Part shown: positions 1-9,831 of the stretch, piece by piece
Layout of the letters: each line of letters opens with the position of its first letter
Position numbering within the stretch: position 1 is the stretch's first letter
DNA from: Mycobacterium lehmannii
Lineage (GTDB): Bacteria; Actinomycetota; Actinomycetes; Mycobacteriales; Mycobacteriaceae
Length of the DNA stretch: 64,000 nt
Direction of reading: 5' to 3'
Assembly (NCBI RefSeq): GCF_002245535.1
Contig: NZ_NKCN01000018.1
Coordinates: forward strand, 1 to 64,000
Notes under the pieces: generated by a model
Told to the model about the DNA's origin: nothing
Databases searched by the model: none
What the model saw: only the letters and a program-made list of their open reading frames with translations
Made by a program: the position numbers and the translations under genes

Positions 1-140
1 CGATGACAGTATCACTCACGGAGGTCTCATGAGACAGTGGAGAGGACGAACCGCGAAGGAGTCTGCTGTTTGTTCAAGCAGAGGACGGCGTACGAGCTTC
101 AGCTACGTCTCGTGGGCTCGGGGATGTGTATAAGGAGCAG
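1..140. other. Sequencing-adapter sequence at contig end (not chromosomal)
   Basis: Bases 75-98 match the Illumina P7 oligo with about 3 substitutions, 99-106 sit where an 8-base i7 index belongs, and 107-140 match the Nextera read-2 transposase adapter over 34 bases with about 4 substitutions (known oligo sequences, compared from memory). Bases 1-74 resemble nothing I recognise and are probably also artefact. Chromosomal coding sequence (modC, minus strand) begins directly after 140. The small open frames here should be ignored. Confidence 0.92.
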
Positions 141-306
141 GTACAACACCCTCGTCGGGACGGACCAGTCCCGCGATGACGTGCAGAATCGTCGACTTGC
201 CCGCGCCGTTGGGGCCCAGCACGGCCAGCACCTCACCACCGGCGACGTCGAACGCGACGTCGACGCCGCGCTGCTCGACGACCGCACGCACGCTGATACC
301 GGTCAC
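141..306 (-). CDS. modC: Molybdate ABC transporter ATP-binding protein ModC, N-terminal fragment
   Basis: Truncated at its 3' end by the adapter junction at 140/141, leaving about 55 codons. The visible part carries the ABC Walker A motif GPNGAGKST followed by [14 protein letters not shown], the usual N-terminus of an ABC ATPase. I start at GTG 306, whose GTGA overlaps the modB stop; an upstream in-frame GTG at 318 is the alternative. The ModC assignment comes from the preceding ModB permease; on its own the fragment only shows an ABC ATPase. It would energise molybdate import on the inner face of the membrane. Confidence 0.8.
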
Positions 307-1106
307 GCCGCGCTCCACGCACTGTCACCGCGCAGCCGTCGACTCCCCAACCCCAGCACCACCACGGCTGCCACCACCACGAGCAGCAGCGACAACGCCA
401 CCGCGGCCTCGGGGTCACTCTCCCGCTGCAGGTAGATCTCCAGCGGCAGCGTCCGAGTGACGCCCTCGCGGGAGCCAGCGAACGTGAGCGTCGCACCGAA
501 CTCGCCGAGGGACCGGGCGAACGCCAGCACCGCGCCCGAGACCAGGCCGGGCGTCAACAGCGGAAGCGTGACGCGCCACCACACCCGGGACGGGCGGGCG
601 CCCAGAGTGGCGGCCACGGTTTCGTAGCCGGTTCCGGCCGTACGGGCGGCCCCTTCGAGCGCGATGACCAGGAAGGGCAGCGACACGAACGTCTGCGCGA
701 GCACGACCGCCGTCGTCGTGAACGCGATCTGGACACCCGCGGCCTCCAGATACTGGCCGAGCAGGCCGAGCCGGCCGAATGCGTACAGCAACGCGATCCC
801 GCCGACCACCGGAGGCAGCACGAGCGGAAGCAGGATGAGGGGCCGCACGGTTCGGACAAGTCGACTGTCGCTGCGCGCCAGGACCAGCGCCATCGGAACG
901 CCCACCAGCAGGCATAGCAACGTGCTGGCGGTCGCCGTGCGCAGGCTGAGCAGCAGGGCGTTGACTGAAGACTCGCTGCTGATCAGCTGCACGACGTTCA
1001 GCCAGTCCACCCTGGCCGCGATCGCCACGAGCGGCACCGCGACGAACAGCGCGCCGACCGCGGCGGGCAGATACAGCCAACGCGGCAGACCAGCCGGGTT
1101 ACTCAA
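303..1106 (-). CDS. modB: Molybdate ABC transporter permease ModB
   Basis: Integral membrane subunit of the molybdate importer, about 267 residues with five or six hydrophobic segments starting at [19 protein letters not shown]. The permease EAA-type loop facing the ATPase is visible as [23 protein letters not shown], and [16 protein letters not shown]-type sequence is typical of ModB/CysT permeases. The open frame continues to 1319 without a stop but that extension is non-hydrophobic and overlaps the divergent SDR gene, so I chose TTG 1106, the last start before the first membrane segment; this start is uncertain. It overlaps modC by 4 nt. No modA lies upstream, unlike the usual modABC order. 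Confidence 0.85.
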   Translation of the reverse strand: MSNPAGLPRWLYLPAAVGALFVAVPLVAIAARVDWLNVVQLISSESSVNALLLSLRTATASTLLCLLVGVPMALVLARSDSRLVRTVRPLILLPLVLPPVVGGIALLYAFGRLGLLGQYLEAAGVQIAFTTTAVVLAQTFVSLPFLVIALEGAARTAGTGYETVAATLGARPSRVWWRVTLPLLTPGLVSGAVLAFARSLGEFGATLTFAGSREGVTRTLPLEIYLQRESDPEAAVALSLLLVVVAAVVVLGLGSRRLRGDSAWSAA

Positions 1107-1244
1107 CCCGTCCCGCCTCGCACTCCACAGGCCAAACCCTATGGGACTCGCGCCTGCGCGCCGGTTTCGTGCTGTAGCTACTGTCCAGTAACATTTCGGA
1201 GGATCGCTGCGTGCAGCGTCGAACACGACAGGGAGGTCCTCGCG

Positions 1245-1916
1245 ATGGAGGTGCTCGTCACCGCAGGTGACACCGATCTGGGCCGCACGATCGCCGAAGG
1301 TTTCCGCGACGCCGGTCACCGCGTCGTGATCGTGGGCGCCCGCCGCGACGAACTCGAGGTTGCCGCGAAGGAACTCGACGTCGACGCCAGCGTGCTCGAC
1401 AACACCGATCCCGACAGCCTGGAAGCGGCGCGACAGCAGTTACCGCATCACCTCGACACGATCGTCAACGTGCCCGCCCCCGGGTGGGACGGCGGCGATC
1501 CGCGCACCTATTCACTGTCCGACGTGGCTCGGGCATGGCGTGCGGCACTTGACTCGACCGTCGTCTCCGCCGTGCTGACGGTGCAGATTCTCGGTGACCA
1601 TCTGCGCTCGGGCGGTTCGATCGTCAACGTGGTCCCCGAAAACCCGGCCGTCGGCAGCGCGGACGCGGCGATCAAGGCCGCGCTCGCGGACTGGACCGCG
1701 GGTCAGGCCGAGCACTTCGGCACTCGCGGGATCACTGTCAACGCGGTGGCCTCGGGACGGAACGCCGAGCCCGGCTATGAAGGCCTGTCGCGCACGCCGC
1801 CGCCGGTCGCCGACGAGATCGCGCGCCTGGCCCTTTTCCTCACCACGCCGGCGGCGCGGCATATCACCGGCCAGGTGCTACACGTCAGCAAGGGCGCGCT
1901 CGCAAACTTCGGCTGA
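1245..1916 (+). CDS. SDR family oxidoreductase
   Basis: Short-chain dehydrogenase/reductase-like protein of 223 residues. The N-terminus has the Rossmann strand [18 protein letters not shown] in place of the classical TGxxxGIG, so the glycine-rich loop is atypical. The usual YxxxK catalytic pair is not evident: the expected site reads [15 protein letters not shown], where Tyr is replaced and Lys remains. The C-terminal [12 protein letters not shown] matches the ITGQ-x-hxVdGG end of SDRs. A non-classical or catalytically altered SDR is likely. It has an AGGGAGG-like ribosome site just upstream and corresponds in position to M. tuberculosis Rv1856c. Substrate unknown. Confidence 0.85.
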   Translation: MEVLVTAGDTDLGRTIAEGFRDAGHRVVIVGARRDELEVAAKELDVDASVLDNTDPDSLEAARQQLPHHLDTIVNVPAPGWDGGDPRTYSLSDVARAWRAALDSTVVSAVLTVQILGDHLRSGGSIVNVVPENPAVGSADAAIKAALADWTAGQAEHFGTRGITVNAVASGRNAEPGYEGLSRTPPPVADEIARLALFLTTPAARHITGQVLHVSKGALANFG

Positions 1917-1982
1917 CTATTCCGCTGTTCGCACGGAGCTAAACGGGATGACCGCTCCGCTTAGGTGTGGTTTCGTGCTCTC

Positions 1983-2912
1983 ATGACCATCAGACTCGGA
2001 CTCCAGATCCCGAACTTCTCCTACGGCACGGGCGTCGCCGAAATCTTCCCCACCGTCATCGCACAGGCGCAGGAGGCCGAGGCCGCCGGTTTCGACTCGG
2101 TCTTTGTGATGGACCACTTCTATCAACTGCCCGGGCTCGGCACGCCGGACCAGCCCATGCTCGAGGCGTACACCGCGCTGGGCGGGCTGGCCACGGCCAC
2201 CGAGCGGGTCCAGCTCGGCACCCTGGTGACCGGCAACACCTACCGCAACCCGACGCTGCTGGCCAAGGCGATCACCACGCTGGATGTGATGAGCCAGGGA
2301 CGCGCCATCCTCGGCATCGGCACCGGCTGGTACGAGCTCGAACACGACAGCCTTGGCTACGAGTTCGGCACCTTCACCGACCGCTTCAACAAGCTCGGCG
2401 AGGCGTTGGAGATCATCCTGCCGATGCTGCGCGGCGAGCGCCCGACGTTCGACGGCAAGTACTACCGCGCCAAAGACGCGATGGCCGAACCGCGGTTCCG
2501 GGACCACATCCCGCTGATGATCGGCGGCAGCGGCGAGAAGAAGACGATTCCGCTGGCGGCCCGGCACTTCGACCACCTCAACATCATCGCCGGCTTCGAC
2601 GAGCTGCCGCGCAAGTTGCAGGTGGTCAAGGAGCGCTGCGAGGCGATCGGTCGCGACCCCGCGACGCTGGAGACCAGCATGCTCGTCGTCGCGATCATCG
2701 ACGAGAACGTCACCGGCGACATCATCCCCGACGACTACAAGCAGCAAGCGGTGTTCGGCAGTGCCGATCAGATCGCCGAGCAGATCAAGACCAAGGTCCT
2801 CGACGCCGGTGTCGACGGGGTGATCTTGAGCCCGGTGACGAGCCTGGACGGGTACCACCCCGGCCGGGTCACCGCGGTGGGCGAAGCCCTCCGGCCGCTG
2901 CTTGGCGGGTGA
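1983..2912 (+). CDS. LLM-class F420-dependent oxidoreductase
   Basis: 309-residue TIM-barrel protein of the luciferase-like monooxygenase superfamily, in mycobacteria usually dependent on the deazaflavin F420. Seen: N-terminal IRLGLQIPNFSYG, the segment FDSVFVMDHF, the conserved LGTLVTGNTYRNPTLLAKAITTLD region and GIGTGWYELEH, all hallmarks of this family. I start at ATG 1983; the open frame also allows an earlier ATG at 1965, but the family begins near MTIRLGLQ. It sits 66 nt after the SDR gene on the same strand and upstream of ndh, as Rv1855c does. Substrate is not predictable. Confidence 0.9.
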   Translation: MTIRLGLQIPNFSYGTGVAEIFPTVIAQAQEAEAAGFDSVFVMDHFYQLPGLGTPDQPMLEAYTALGGLATATERVQLGTLVTGNTYRNPTLLAKAITTLDVMSQGRAILGIGTGWYELEHDSLGYEFGTFTDRFNKLGEALEIILPMLRGERPTFDGKYYRAKDAMAEPRFRDHIPLMIGGSGEKKTIPLAARHFDHLNIIAGFDELPRKLQVVKERCEAIGRDPATLETSMLVVAIIDENVTGDIIPDDYKQQAVFGSADQIAEQIKTKVLDAGVDGVILSPVTSLDGYHPGRVTAVGEALRPLLGG

Positions 2913-2971
2913 TCCGGACCCCGGGTGGGATATAACACAACGAACCCGTTCACTGATCGGGTGTTCAGGCG

Positions 2972-2989
2972 ACTACCGTTACGGGTAGT
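2972..2989. promoter_or_regulatory. Inverted repeat in ndh promoter region
   Basis: ACTACC (2972-2977) and GGTAGT (2984-2989) form a 6-bp dyad with a 6-nt spacer, 35 nt upstream of the ndh start. A TATAAC hexamer at 2931-2936 could be a -10 element. I do not recognise the binding protein. Inference: an operator or part of a leader hairpin for ndh. Confidence 0.4.
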
Positions 2990-3024
2990 GAACTGCACGT
3001 GGAAGCACCGTCGAGGAGCCCAAT

Positions 3025-4398
3025 ATGAGCCATCCCGGAGCCACTGCATCTGATCGGCACAAGGTCGTCATCATCGGGTCAGGGTTCGGCGGGCTGACCG
3101 CTGCCAAGAGGCTTAAGAGAGCCGACGTCGATGTCAAGCTGATCGCCAAGACCACCCACCACCTGTTCCAGCCGCTGCTGTACCAGGTGGCGACCGGCAT
3201 CATCCCGTCCGGCGAGATCGCGCCGCCGACGCGGATGATCCTGCGCAAGCAGAAGAACTGCCAGGTGGTCCTCGGCGACGTCACCCACATCGACCTGGCC
3301 AACCAGACGGTCACCTCCGAGTTGCTGGGCCACACCTACGTGACCCCGTACGACTCGCTCATCGTCGCCGCGGGTGCCGGCCAGTCCTACTTCGGAAACG
3401 ACCATTTCGCGGAGTGGGCGCCGGGTATGAAGTCCATCGACGATGCGCTGGAGCTGCGGGCGCGCATTCTCAGCGCGTTCGAGCAGGCGGAGCGGTCCAG
3501 TGACCCGGCGCGACGCGAGAAGCTGCTGACGTTCACCGTCGTGGGCGCGGGTCCGACCGGCGTCGAGATGGCCGGGCAGATCGCCGAACTGGCCGACCAC
3601 ACCCTCAAAGGTGCGTTCCGCCATATCGATTCGACCACCGCACGGGTGATCCTGCTCGACGCCGCACCCGCCGTCCTGCCCCCAATGGGCGAGAAGCTGG
3701 GCAAGAAGGCGCAGGCCCGGCTCGAGAAGATGGGCGTGGACATCCAGCTCGGCGCCATGGTCACCGACGTCGACCGCAACGGCATCACCGTCAAGGACTC
3801 CGACGGCACGATCCGGCGTATCGAGTCCGCGACGAAGGTGTGGTCGGCCGGTGTGCAGGCCAGCCCGCTGGGCCGGGACCTCGCAGAGCAGTCCGAAGGT
3901 GAGGTCGACCGGGCCGGGCGCGTGCTCGTGAACCCTGACCTGACGCTGCCCGGCCATCCGAACGTGTTCGTGGTCGGCGATATGGCCCATGTCGAAGGTG
4001 TGCCCGGCCAGGCGCAGGGCGCCATCCAGGGTGGCCGGTATGCCGCCAACGCGATCCGGGCCGAGCTCAAGGGCGCGGACCCCACCCAGCGCGAACCGTT
4101 CCAGTACTTCGACAAGGGCTCGATGGCCACGGTGTCGCGGTTCTCCGCCGTCGCCAAGATCGGCCCGCTGGAGTTCGGCGGCTTCATCGCCTGGCTGGCC
4201 TGGTTGGTGCTGCACCTGGTGTATCTGGTCGGCTTCCGCCGCAAGCTCACCACGCTGGTGTCGTGGACGGTGACGTTCCTGTCGACGCAGCGCGGCAACC
4301 TGACGATCACCGAGCAGCAGGCTTACGCCCGCACCCGAATAGAGGAGCTTCAGGAGATCGCCGCGGGCGTGCGCGACACCGAGAAGGTCGCAGGCTAG
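3025..4398 (+). CDS. ndh: Type II NADH dehydrogenase Ndh
   Basis: Non-proton-pumping NADH:menaquinone oxidoreductase, a peripheral membrane flavoprotein of the respiratory chain, 457 residues, the usual mycobacterial size. The FAD Rossmann motif IIGSGFGGLTA is near residues 15-25, the NADH-binding motif VVGAGPTGVEMAG near 173-185, and the second FAD motif VFVVGDMAHVEG near 313. The quinone-site AQGAIQGG segment follows, and a C-terminal amphipathic/hydrophobic stretch (FIAWLAWLVLHLVYLVGF) anchors it. The gene begins with ATG at 3025 after an AGGAG ribosome site. It has the position of Rv1854c and lies convergent to ureD, overlapping its end by 4 nt. Confidence 0.96.
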   Translation: MSHPGATASDRHKVVIIGSGFGGLTAAKRLKRADVDVKLIAKTTHHLFQPLLYQVATGIIPSGEIAPPTRMILRKQKNCQVVLGDVTHIDLANQTVTSELLGHTYVTPYDSLIVAAGAGQSYFGNDHFAEWAPGMKSIDDALELRARILSAFEQAERSSDPARREKLLTFTVVGAGPTGVEMAGQIAELADHTLKGAFRHIDSTTARVILLDAAPAVLPPMGEKLGKKAQARLEKMGVDIQLGAMVTDVDRNGITVKDSDGTIRRIESATKVWSAGVQASPLGRDLAEQSEGEVDRAGRVLVNPDLTLPGHPNVFVVGDMAHVEGVPGQAQGAIQGGRYAANAIRAELKGADPTQREPFQYFDKGSMATVSRFSAVAKIGPLEFGGFIAWLAWLVLHLVYLVGFRRKLTTLVSWTVTFLSTQRGNLTITEQQAYARTRIEELQEIAAGVRDTEKVAG

Positions 4399-5021
4399 AG
4401 CCGCACGCCCTGCCAGGTCGCCAGGCAGCCGCCGGCGGCAAGTGCCAGCGGTTCACCCGCCGTGTCGACGTCGGCGTCTGGATAGCTCAGTTCACTGATC
4501 GCGGCCATCGGTGCGCCGATCTCGTCGTCGCTGACCGAACCCCTGCCCAACTCGATGCGGTGCCGCAGCAGTGCAGTGCCGTCGACGTCGGCGTGCAGCG
4601 ACCCTGACCAGAACCCGTGGTGCTCATGGGATCTGCCTATCTGCACCCGCTCGCGGAGCCTGACACGTCCATGGGCGCCGACATCCAGGCGGACCGAGGT
4701 GTGGTGACGCGAGTCGGCTGCCACGATCGTAGGTTCGGGGTCGAAGTCCAGCTCTCCGGCGATGTCGAGCTCCCAGATCGAGCAAGAGTCAAGGGTTTTC
4801 GCCCCGGGGAGGGCCACCGTCGCGGCGACGGTGCGTATCCGCAGCCGAGCGTCCGGTTCGACGACGACGCGGAAGTGGAGGACGTCGCCACCCAGCGGGG
4901 TCGCCGCCGCCGACACCAGATGGACGGTATCGGGCCCGGTGAGCCGGGCGGCAAGACCGCCGGCGCACTCGAGGCGCGGCCGGCGGTCCCGCCGCGCGAC
5001 GATCAGCACCTCGGACCGCAT
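4395..5021 (-). CDS. ureD: Urease accessory protein UreD
   Basis: Urease maturation scaffold that with UreF and UreG loads nickel into apo-urease. 208 residues, the short form typical of mycobacteria (many UreD/UreH are about 270). Recognisable conserved stretches include ATPLGGDVLHFRVVVEP and HHGFWSGSLHADVDGTALLRHRIELG. Its ATG at 5021 shares a base with the ureG stop (TAATG), so it is translationally coupled and last in the operon. No signal peptide or membrane segment. It ends in a 4-nt convergent overlap with ndh. Confidence 0.93.
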   Translation of the reverse strand: MRSEVLIVARRDRRPRLECAGGLAARLTGPDTVHLVSAAATPLGGDVLHFRVVVEPDARLRIRTVAATVALPGAKTLDSCSIWELDIAGELDFDPEPTIVAADSRHHTSVRLDVGAHGRVRLRERVQIGRSHEHHGFWSGSLHADVDGTALLRHRIELGRGSVSDDEIGAPMAAISELSYPDADVDTAGEPLALAAGGCLATWQGVRL

Positions 5022-5695
5022 TAGACGGGTACCCGGAGTTGGGCACGCACCCAGTCCACCACCGCGGAGGCCGCGGGGTCCTCGGTCAGCGAGATCATCA
5101 CAAATGGGCGCTCACCGCGCACGGCCGCCGCATCGCGCCGCATCACGCCGAGGTCGGCTCCTACCAGCGGAGCGAGGTCGGTCTTGTTGATCACCAACAG
5201 GTCTGAGTAGGTCACCCCGGGACCGCCCTTGCGGGGAACCTTGTCGCCGCCTGCGACATCGATGACGAAGATCTGGACATCGACCAGCCCCGAGGAGAAC
5301 GTCGCCGTCAGATTGTCCCCGCCGGACTCGACGAGAATGAGGTCCAGCCGGTCGTTTGCGGCGATGAGGTCGTCGATCGCGTCGAGGTTGGCGGTGATGT
5401 CGTCGCGGATCGCGGTGTGCGGGCAGCCGCCGGTCTGCACCGCGGCGATCCGCTCGTCGGACAGCACGGCATGGCGCCGCAGGAAGTCCGCGTCCTCGGT
5501 GGTGTAGATGTCGTTGGTCAGCACGGCCAGCGACAGTTCGTCGCGCAGCTGTCGGCACAACGCCGCGACCAGTGCGGTCTTCCCCGAACCGACCGGACCG
5601 CCGACGCCGATGCGCAACGGCTCCCCCTGGCGGCGCGCGCGCTTGGGTCGTTCGAGGTGGTGGTGTGGCTCGCCGTCGGTGAAATGCGGTGGCAT
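5021..5695 (-). CDS. ureG: Urease accessory GTPase UreG
   Basis: SIMIBI-class GTPase that drives nickel insertion into urease. 224 residues. Walker A is [10 protein letters not shown] near residues 32-41; the segment [13 protein letters not shown] and the nickel-binding CPH motif in [13 protein letters not shown] are present, as are the GTPase NKTDL specificity motif and the ESGGDNL switch region. The N-terminus is His-rich ([12 protein letters not shown]), a feature of metal-storing UreG variants. It follows ureF after 20 nt and precedes ureD with a 1-nt overlap. Confidence 0.97.
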   Translation of the reverse strand: MPPHFTDGEPHHHLERPKRARRQGEPLRIGVGGPVGSGKTALVAALCRQLRDELSLAVLTNDIYTTEDADFLRRHAVLSDERIAAVQTGGCPHTAIRDDITANLDAIDDLIAANDRLDLILVESGGDNLTATFSSGLVDVQIFVIDVAGGDKVPRKGGPGVTYSDLLVINKTDLAPLVGADLGVMRRDAAAVRGERPFVMISLTEDPAASAVVDWVRAQLRVPV

Positions 5696-5715
5696 GACGA
5701 TCCTTTCGGGGCGGA

Positions 5716-6351
5716 TTACGAGACGAAGAGGGGGCGCTCGCGCCTGCTGTGGCGCTGGGCCAGCACGTCGAGCAACGGGTCGGACAGGTCGGCCAGTTCC
5801 TTTGCCGCGGTGGCCGCGGTCTGGTCACACAGCGCCGACAGCTCGAACGTGAGCGCGGCGACGTCGGCGGGATCGAGCGCGAGCAGGCGCTGCGCGGCGG
5901 TCGCCGAACCGGTCATCGTCGTGTAGACCATCGAGAGGGCGGTCTGCTCAGCGCTCAGCCCCGCCGCGCGTCCGGCCCATCCCGCCGCGACCGACAGGTG
6001 TGGGGTCGCGCCGAGCGCGCCCCAGTCGTCGGCGGGCCACACCCGGCGGGCCAGCCGCACGAGGCCCCGCCCCTGGGCGCGCGACGCCTGGCGGGCGGCG
6101 GGTGCGGGTGTGCGGGCGTCGGTTTCGTGCTCGGCCTGCTCGGGCTCGAGGGTTCCCGTGTGCACGGCCGCGGCCAGCGAGGCGGTCACCAGGCCCTGGG
6201 TTCGGATGCGTCGTCGCAGGTATGCCCGCAGCGTCGTCACGTCGGCGACCAGCCCGCTGGTGATCGCTTCCTCGATGCCGCCGGAGTGCACGTGCCCGCC
6301 GGTCGGCAACCGCGAGTCGGCCAGTGCGAGAAGCGTGGTCAGGTTCGTCAT
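5716..6351 (-). CDS. ureF: Urease accessory protein UreF
   Basis: All-helical urease accessory protein bridging UreD and UreG during nickel loading; 211 residues. The N-terminal [24 protein letters not shown] is the diagnostic UreF start (usual form D-S-x-x-P-x-G-x-F-x-x-S-x-G-L-E). The rest is Ala/Leu-rich helix, including a Arg-rich segment near residues 88-106. Starts at ATG 6351, 5 nt after the ureC stop. Confidence 0.94.
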   Translation of the reverse strand: MTNLTTLLALADSRLPTGGHVHSGGIEEAITSGLVADVTTLRAYLRRRIRTQGLVTASLAAAVHTGTLEPEQAEHETDARTPAPAARQASRAQGRGLVRLARRVWPADDWGALGATPHLSVAAGWAGRAAGLSAEQTALSMVYTTMTGSATAAQRLLALDPADVAALTFELSALCDQTAATAAKELADLSDPLLDVLAQRHSRRERPLFVS

Positions 6352-6356
6352 CGGGT

Positions 6357-8090
<1,734 letters not shown>

Positions 8091-8118
8091 CGGGCTCCTC
8101 TGCTCTCGGCGGGCGTGC

Positions 8119-8463
8119 TCATCGGTTGTTCAGACGGCCGGGCGGGTCCAGCCGACCGGGCGGGTCCAGGTTCAGCCCGTGCACCTCGCGCGCGCCTCCC
8201 AGCGGGACGAGCGAGACGCTCTGGGCGACACCGGGTTCGAACCGCACCGCGGTCCCGGCGGGGATGTCGAGCCGGCGGCCGTGCGCGGCTGTGCGGTCGA
8301 AGGACAGCGCGGCATTGGCCTGGGGCAGGTGGAGGTGGCTGCCGACCTGCACCGGCCGGTCTCCTGTGTTGACGATCTCCATCGCGAGCCGCTCGGCGCC
8401 CACGTTGATCTCGATGTCGCCGTCCCCGTACAGGATTTCGCCGGGCACCATCGGTCCGGTCAC
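8119..8463 (-). CDS. ureB: Urease beta subunit UreB
   Basis: Structural beta subunit of urease, 114 residues. [20 protein letters not shown]-type start and the segment [18 protein letters not shown] are characteristic. The C-terminus carries two copies of the hexapeptide LDPPGR encoded by an 18-bp tandem duplication (8138-8151 and 8156-8169 core), making the protein a little longer than the usual 100-105. GTG start at 8463 overlaps the ureA stop by 4 nt (GTGA). Confidence 0.95.
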   Translation of the reverse strand: MTGPMVPGEILYGDGDIEINVGAERLAMEIVNTGDRPVQVGSHLHLPQANAALSFDRTAAHGRRLDIPAGTAVRFEPGVAQSVSLVPLGGAREVHGLNLDPPGRLDPPGRLNNR

Positions 8464-8762
8464 GGGATCGGGTGGTGGACGGTGACGAGCTTGGTGCCGT
8501 CGGGGAACGTCGCCTCGACCTGGACGTCCTCGAGCATTTCGGGCACGCCCTCCATGACGTCGTCGCGGCGCAGCACCTCGCGGCCACTGGCCATGAGCTC
8601 GGCGACCGTGCGGCCGTCGCGGGCACCTTCGAGGAGATGGTCGGTGATCAGCGCAACCGCTTCGGGGTGGTTGAGCTTCAGGCCACGGCCCTGTCGGCGC
8701 CGGGCGAGCTCGGCTGCGTAGGAGATCAGCAGGCGGTCCTGCTCATGCGGGGATAAACGCAT
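8460..8762 (-). CDS. ureA: Urease gamma subunit UreA
   Basis: First gene of the urease operon; 100-residue gamma subunit. Starts [23 protein letters not shown] and contains [31 protein letters not shown], both diagnostic. I chose ATG 8762 because the family starts at MxLSPxE; an in-frame GTG at 8780 would add six residues. No strong ribosome site is visible for either start. Ends in a GTGA overlap with ureB. Confidence 0.95.
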   Translation of the reverse strand: MRLSPHEQDRLLISYAAELARRRQGRGLKLNHPEAVALITDHLLEGARDGRTVAELMASGREVLRRDDVMEGVPEMLEDVQVEATFPDGTKLVTVHHPIP

Positions 8763-8812
8763 AGTGGGCGATATTGCCACGGAGCGCGGCGATCAGCAGC
8801 GCACGCGATGTC

Positions 8813-9217
8813 TTACGCCGCCGGCATGTTCTGCAGCCGCACCTGTCCGCGCGCGACGAGCTTGTCGTCCTCGGCGGTGATGGTGATCTGCCACAGCTGC
8901 TGACGCCGGCCGCGGTGGATCGGGGTGGACACCGCGGTGACGGTTCCCGAGGAGATGGCCCGCAAAAAGTCCGTGTTGTTGTTGACGCCGACGACGTTGC
9001 CGCCGCCGTTGTCGGCGAGCCAGACCGCGGCGGACACGCTCGCCAGGCTCTCGACGACCGAGCAGTACACGCCGCCGTGCACGATGCCGTAGGGCTGAAG
9101 CAGCTTGTCCGTGACTGTCAGCTGTGCGCGGCCGCCGTCGGGACCGAGTTCGAGATAGGTCAGGCCGAGCTCGGTGTCGAAGCCCTTACCCAGGTCGGAA
9201 GGCAGGTCGGAAGTCAC
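8813..9217 (-). CDS. PaaI-family hotdog thioesterase
   Basis: 134-residue single-hotdog-domain protein. The motif LLQPYGIVHGGVYCSVVESLAS matches the PaaI/YbdB acyl-CoA thioesterase signature (HGG followed by the catalytic acidic residue on the central helix), and GVNNNTDFLRAISSG matches the N-x-x-F/H-L-R-x-x-x-x-G beta-strand motif. Likely hydrolyses acyl- or aryl-CoA thioesters in the cytoplasm; substrate not predictable. GTG start at 9217. It is in the position of Rv1847, just upstream of the urease genes (50 nt), divergent from the rhodanese gene. Confidence 0.9.
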   Translation of the reverse strand: MTSDLPSDLGKGFDTELGLTYLELGPDGGRAQLTVTDKLLQPYGIVHGGVYCSVVESLASVSAAVWLADNGGGNVVGVNNNTDFLRAISSGTVTAVSTPIHRGRRQQLWQITITAEDDKLVARGQVRLQNMPAA

Positions 9218-9280
9218 GGATCGTGTCTACACGCTGTCGAACACCGTGACCGCGCCGGGTGCGCGGAGTTAGGGTCAGCC

Positions 9281-9673
9281 ATGGCCAAGACCGCGAAAGA
9301 CCTCGTTGAAGCCGCCAACGCCGTGGTGCCCAAGATCTCCCCCGGCGAGGCGAAAGAATTGATCGACAAGGGTGCGTTGGTCGTCGACGTCCGCGACGCA
9401 CCCGAACTGGAGAAGAGCGGCAAGGTGGCGGGCGCTGTGCACGTGCCCCGCGGCATGCTCGAGTTCCGTGCCGACCCCGAGTCGCCGTATCACGATCAGA
9501 ACTTCGCCAAGGACAAGCCGGTGATCGTGTATTGCGCATCCGGTGGGCGCTCGGCGCTCTCGGGGCAGGCGCTCAAAGAGCTCGGTTATCCGGACGTGTA
9601 CAACCTCGGTGCGTTCGGCGACTGGGCCGACAGCGGTGGCGCCGTCGAAAATACCGGCGGCGAAAACGCCTGA
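9281..9673 (+). CDS. Single-domain rhodanese-like protein
   Basis: 130-residue sulfurtransferase-like protein, start ATG 9281. A rhodanese domain spans about residues 20-120: LVVDVRDAPELEKSGKVAGAVHVPRG (the CH2A region) and the active-site loop YCASGGRSAL with the catalytic cysteine near residue 86. The N-terminal segment AKDLVEAANAVVPKISPGEAKELI is typical of stand-alone actinobacterial rhodaneses. It probably transfers sulfane sulfur in the cytoplasm; partner unknown. The open frame extends upstream to 8774 but that part lies opposite the thioesterase and is not coding. Followed by a strong terminator hairpin. Confidence 0.9.
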   Translation: MAKTAKDLVEAANAVVPKISPGEAKELIDKGALVVDVRDAPELEKSGKVAGAVHVPRGMLEFRADPESPYHDQNFAKDKPVIVYCASGGRSALSGQALKELGYPDVYNLGAFGDWADSGGAVENTGGENA

Positions 9674-9698
9674 CGCCCAAGGCATTCGGTGCACACGC

Positions 9699-9733
9699 GG
9701 ACGAGCCCCGCACCTATGGTGCGGGGCTCGTCC
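9699..9733 (+). terminator. Intrinsic-terminator-like hairpin after the rhodanese gene
   Basis: Perfect 16-bp inverted repeat: GGACGAGCCCCGCACC (9699-9714), loop TAT, GGTGCGGGGCTCGTCC (9718-9733). No T-tract follows on the plus strand, as is common for mycobacterial terminators. It lies between the convergent rhodanese and FhuF-like genes and could stop transcription from both sides. Confidence 0.8.
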
Positions 9734-9812
9734 TCCGTGTGGACCGGGGGTCTCTGCAGCCCTCAGGACTCCGGCGCGGTCCGGTGGTTCGTGTCGATCT
9801 CTGGTCGATAGA

Positions 9813-9831
9813 ATAGGCAAGGCTTGCCTAA
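9813..9831. promoter_or_regulatory. IdeR/DtxR-type iron box at the 3' end of the FhuF-like gene
   Basis: ATAGGCAAGGCTTGCCTAA is a nearly perfect 19-bp palindrome close to the DtxR/IdeR consensus TTAGGTTAGGCTAACCTAA. It overlaps the stop codon (9828-9830) of the minus-strand FhuF-like gene and has no gene start nearby. Function is inferred only; see findings. Confidence 0.6.

Noticed and set aside
37-435. Plus-strand open frame at the window start
   Set aside because: It is made of adapter and the antisense of modC/modB.
1917-2858. Minus-strand open frame over the first LLM oxidoreductase
   Set aside because: High-GC shadow frame; the plus strand has the recognisable LLM motifs.
8774-9280. 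Long N-terminal extension of the rhodanese frame
   Set aside because: It is antisense to the thioesterase gene, which has clear family motifs.
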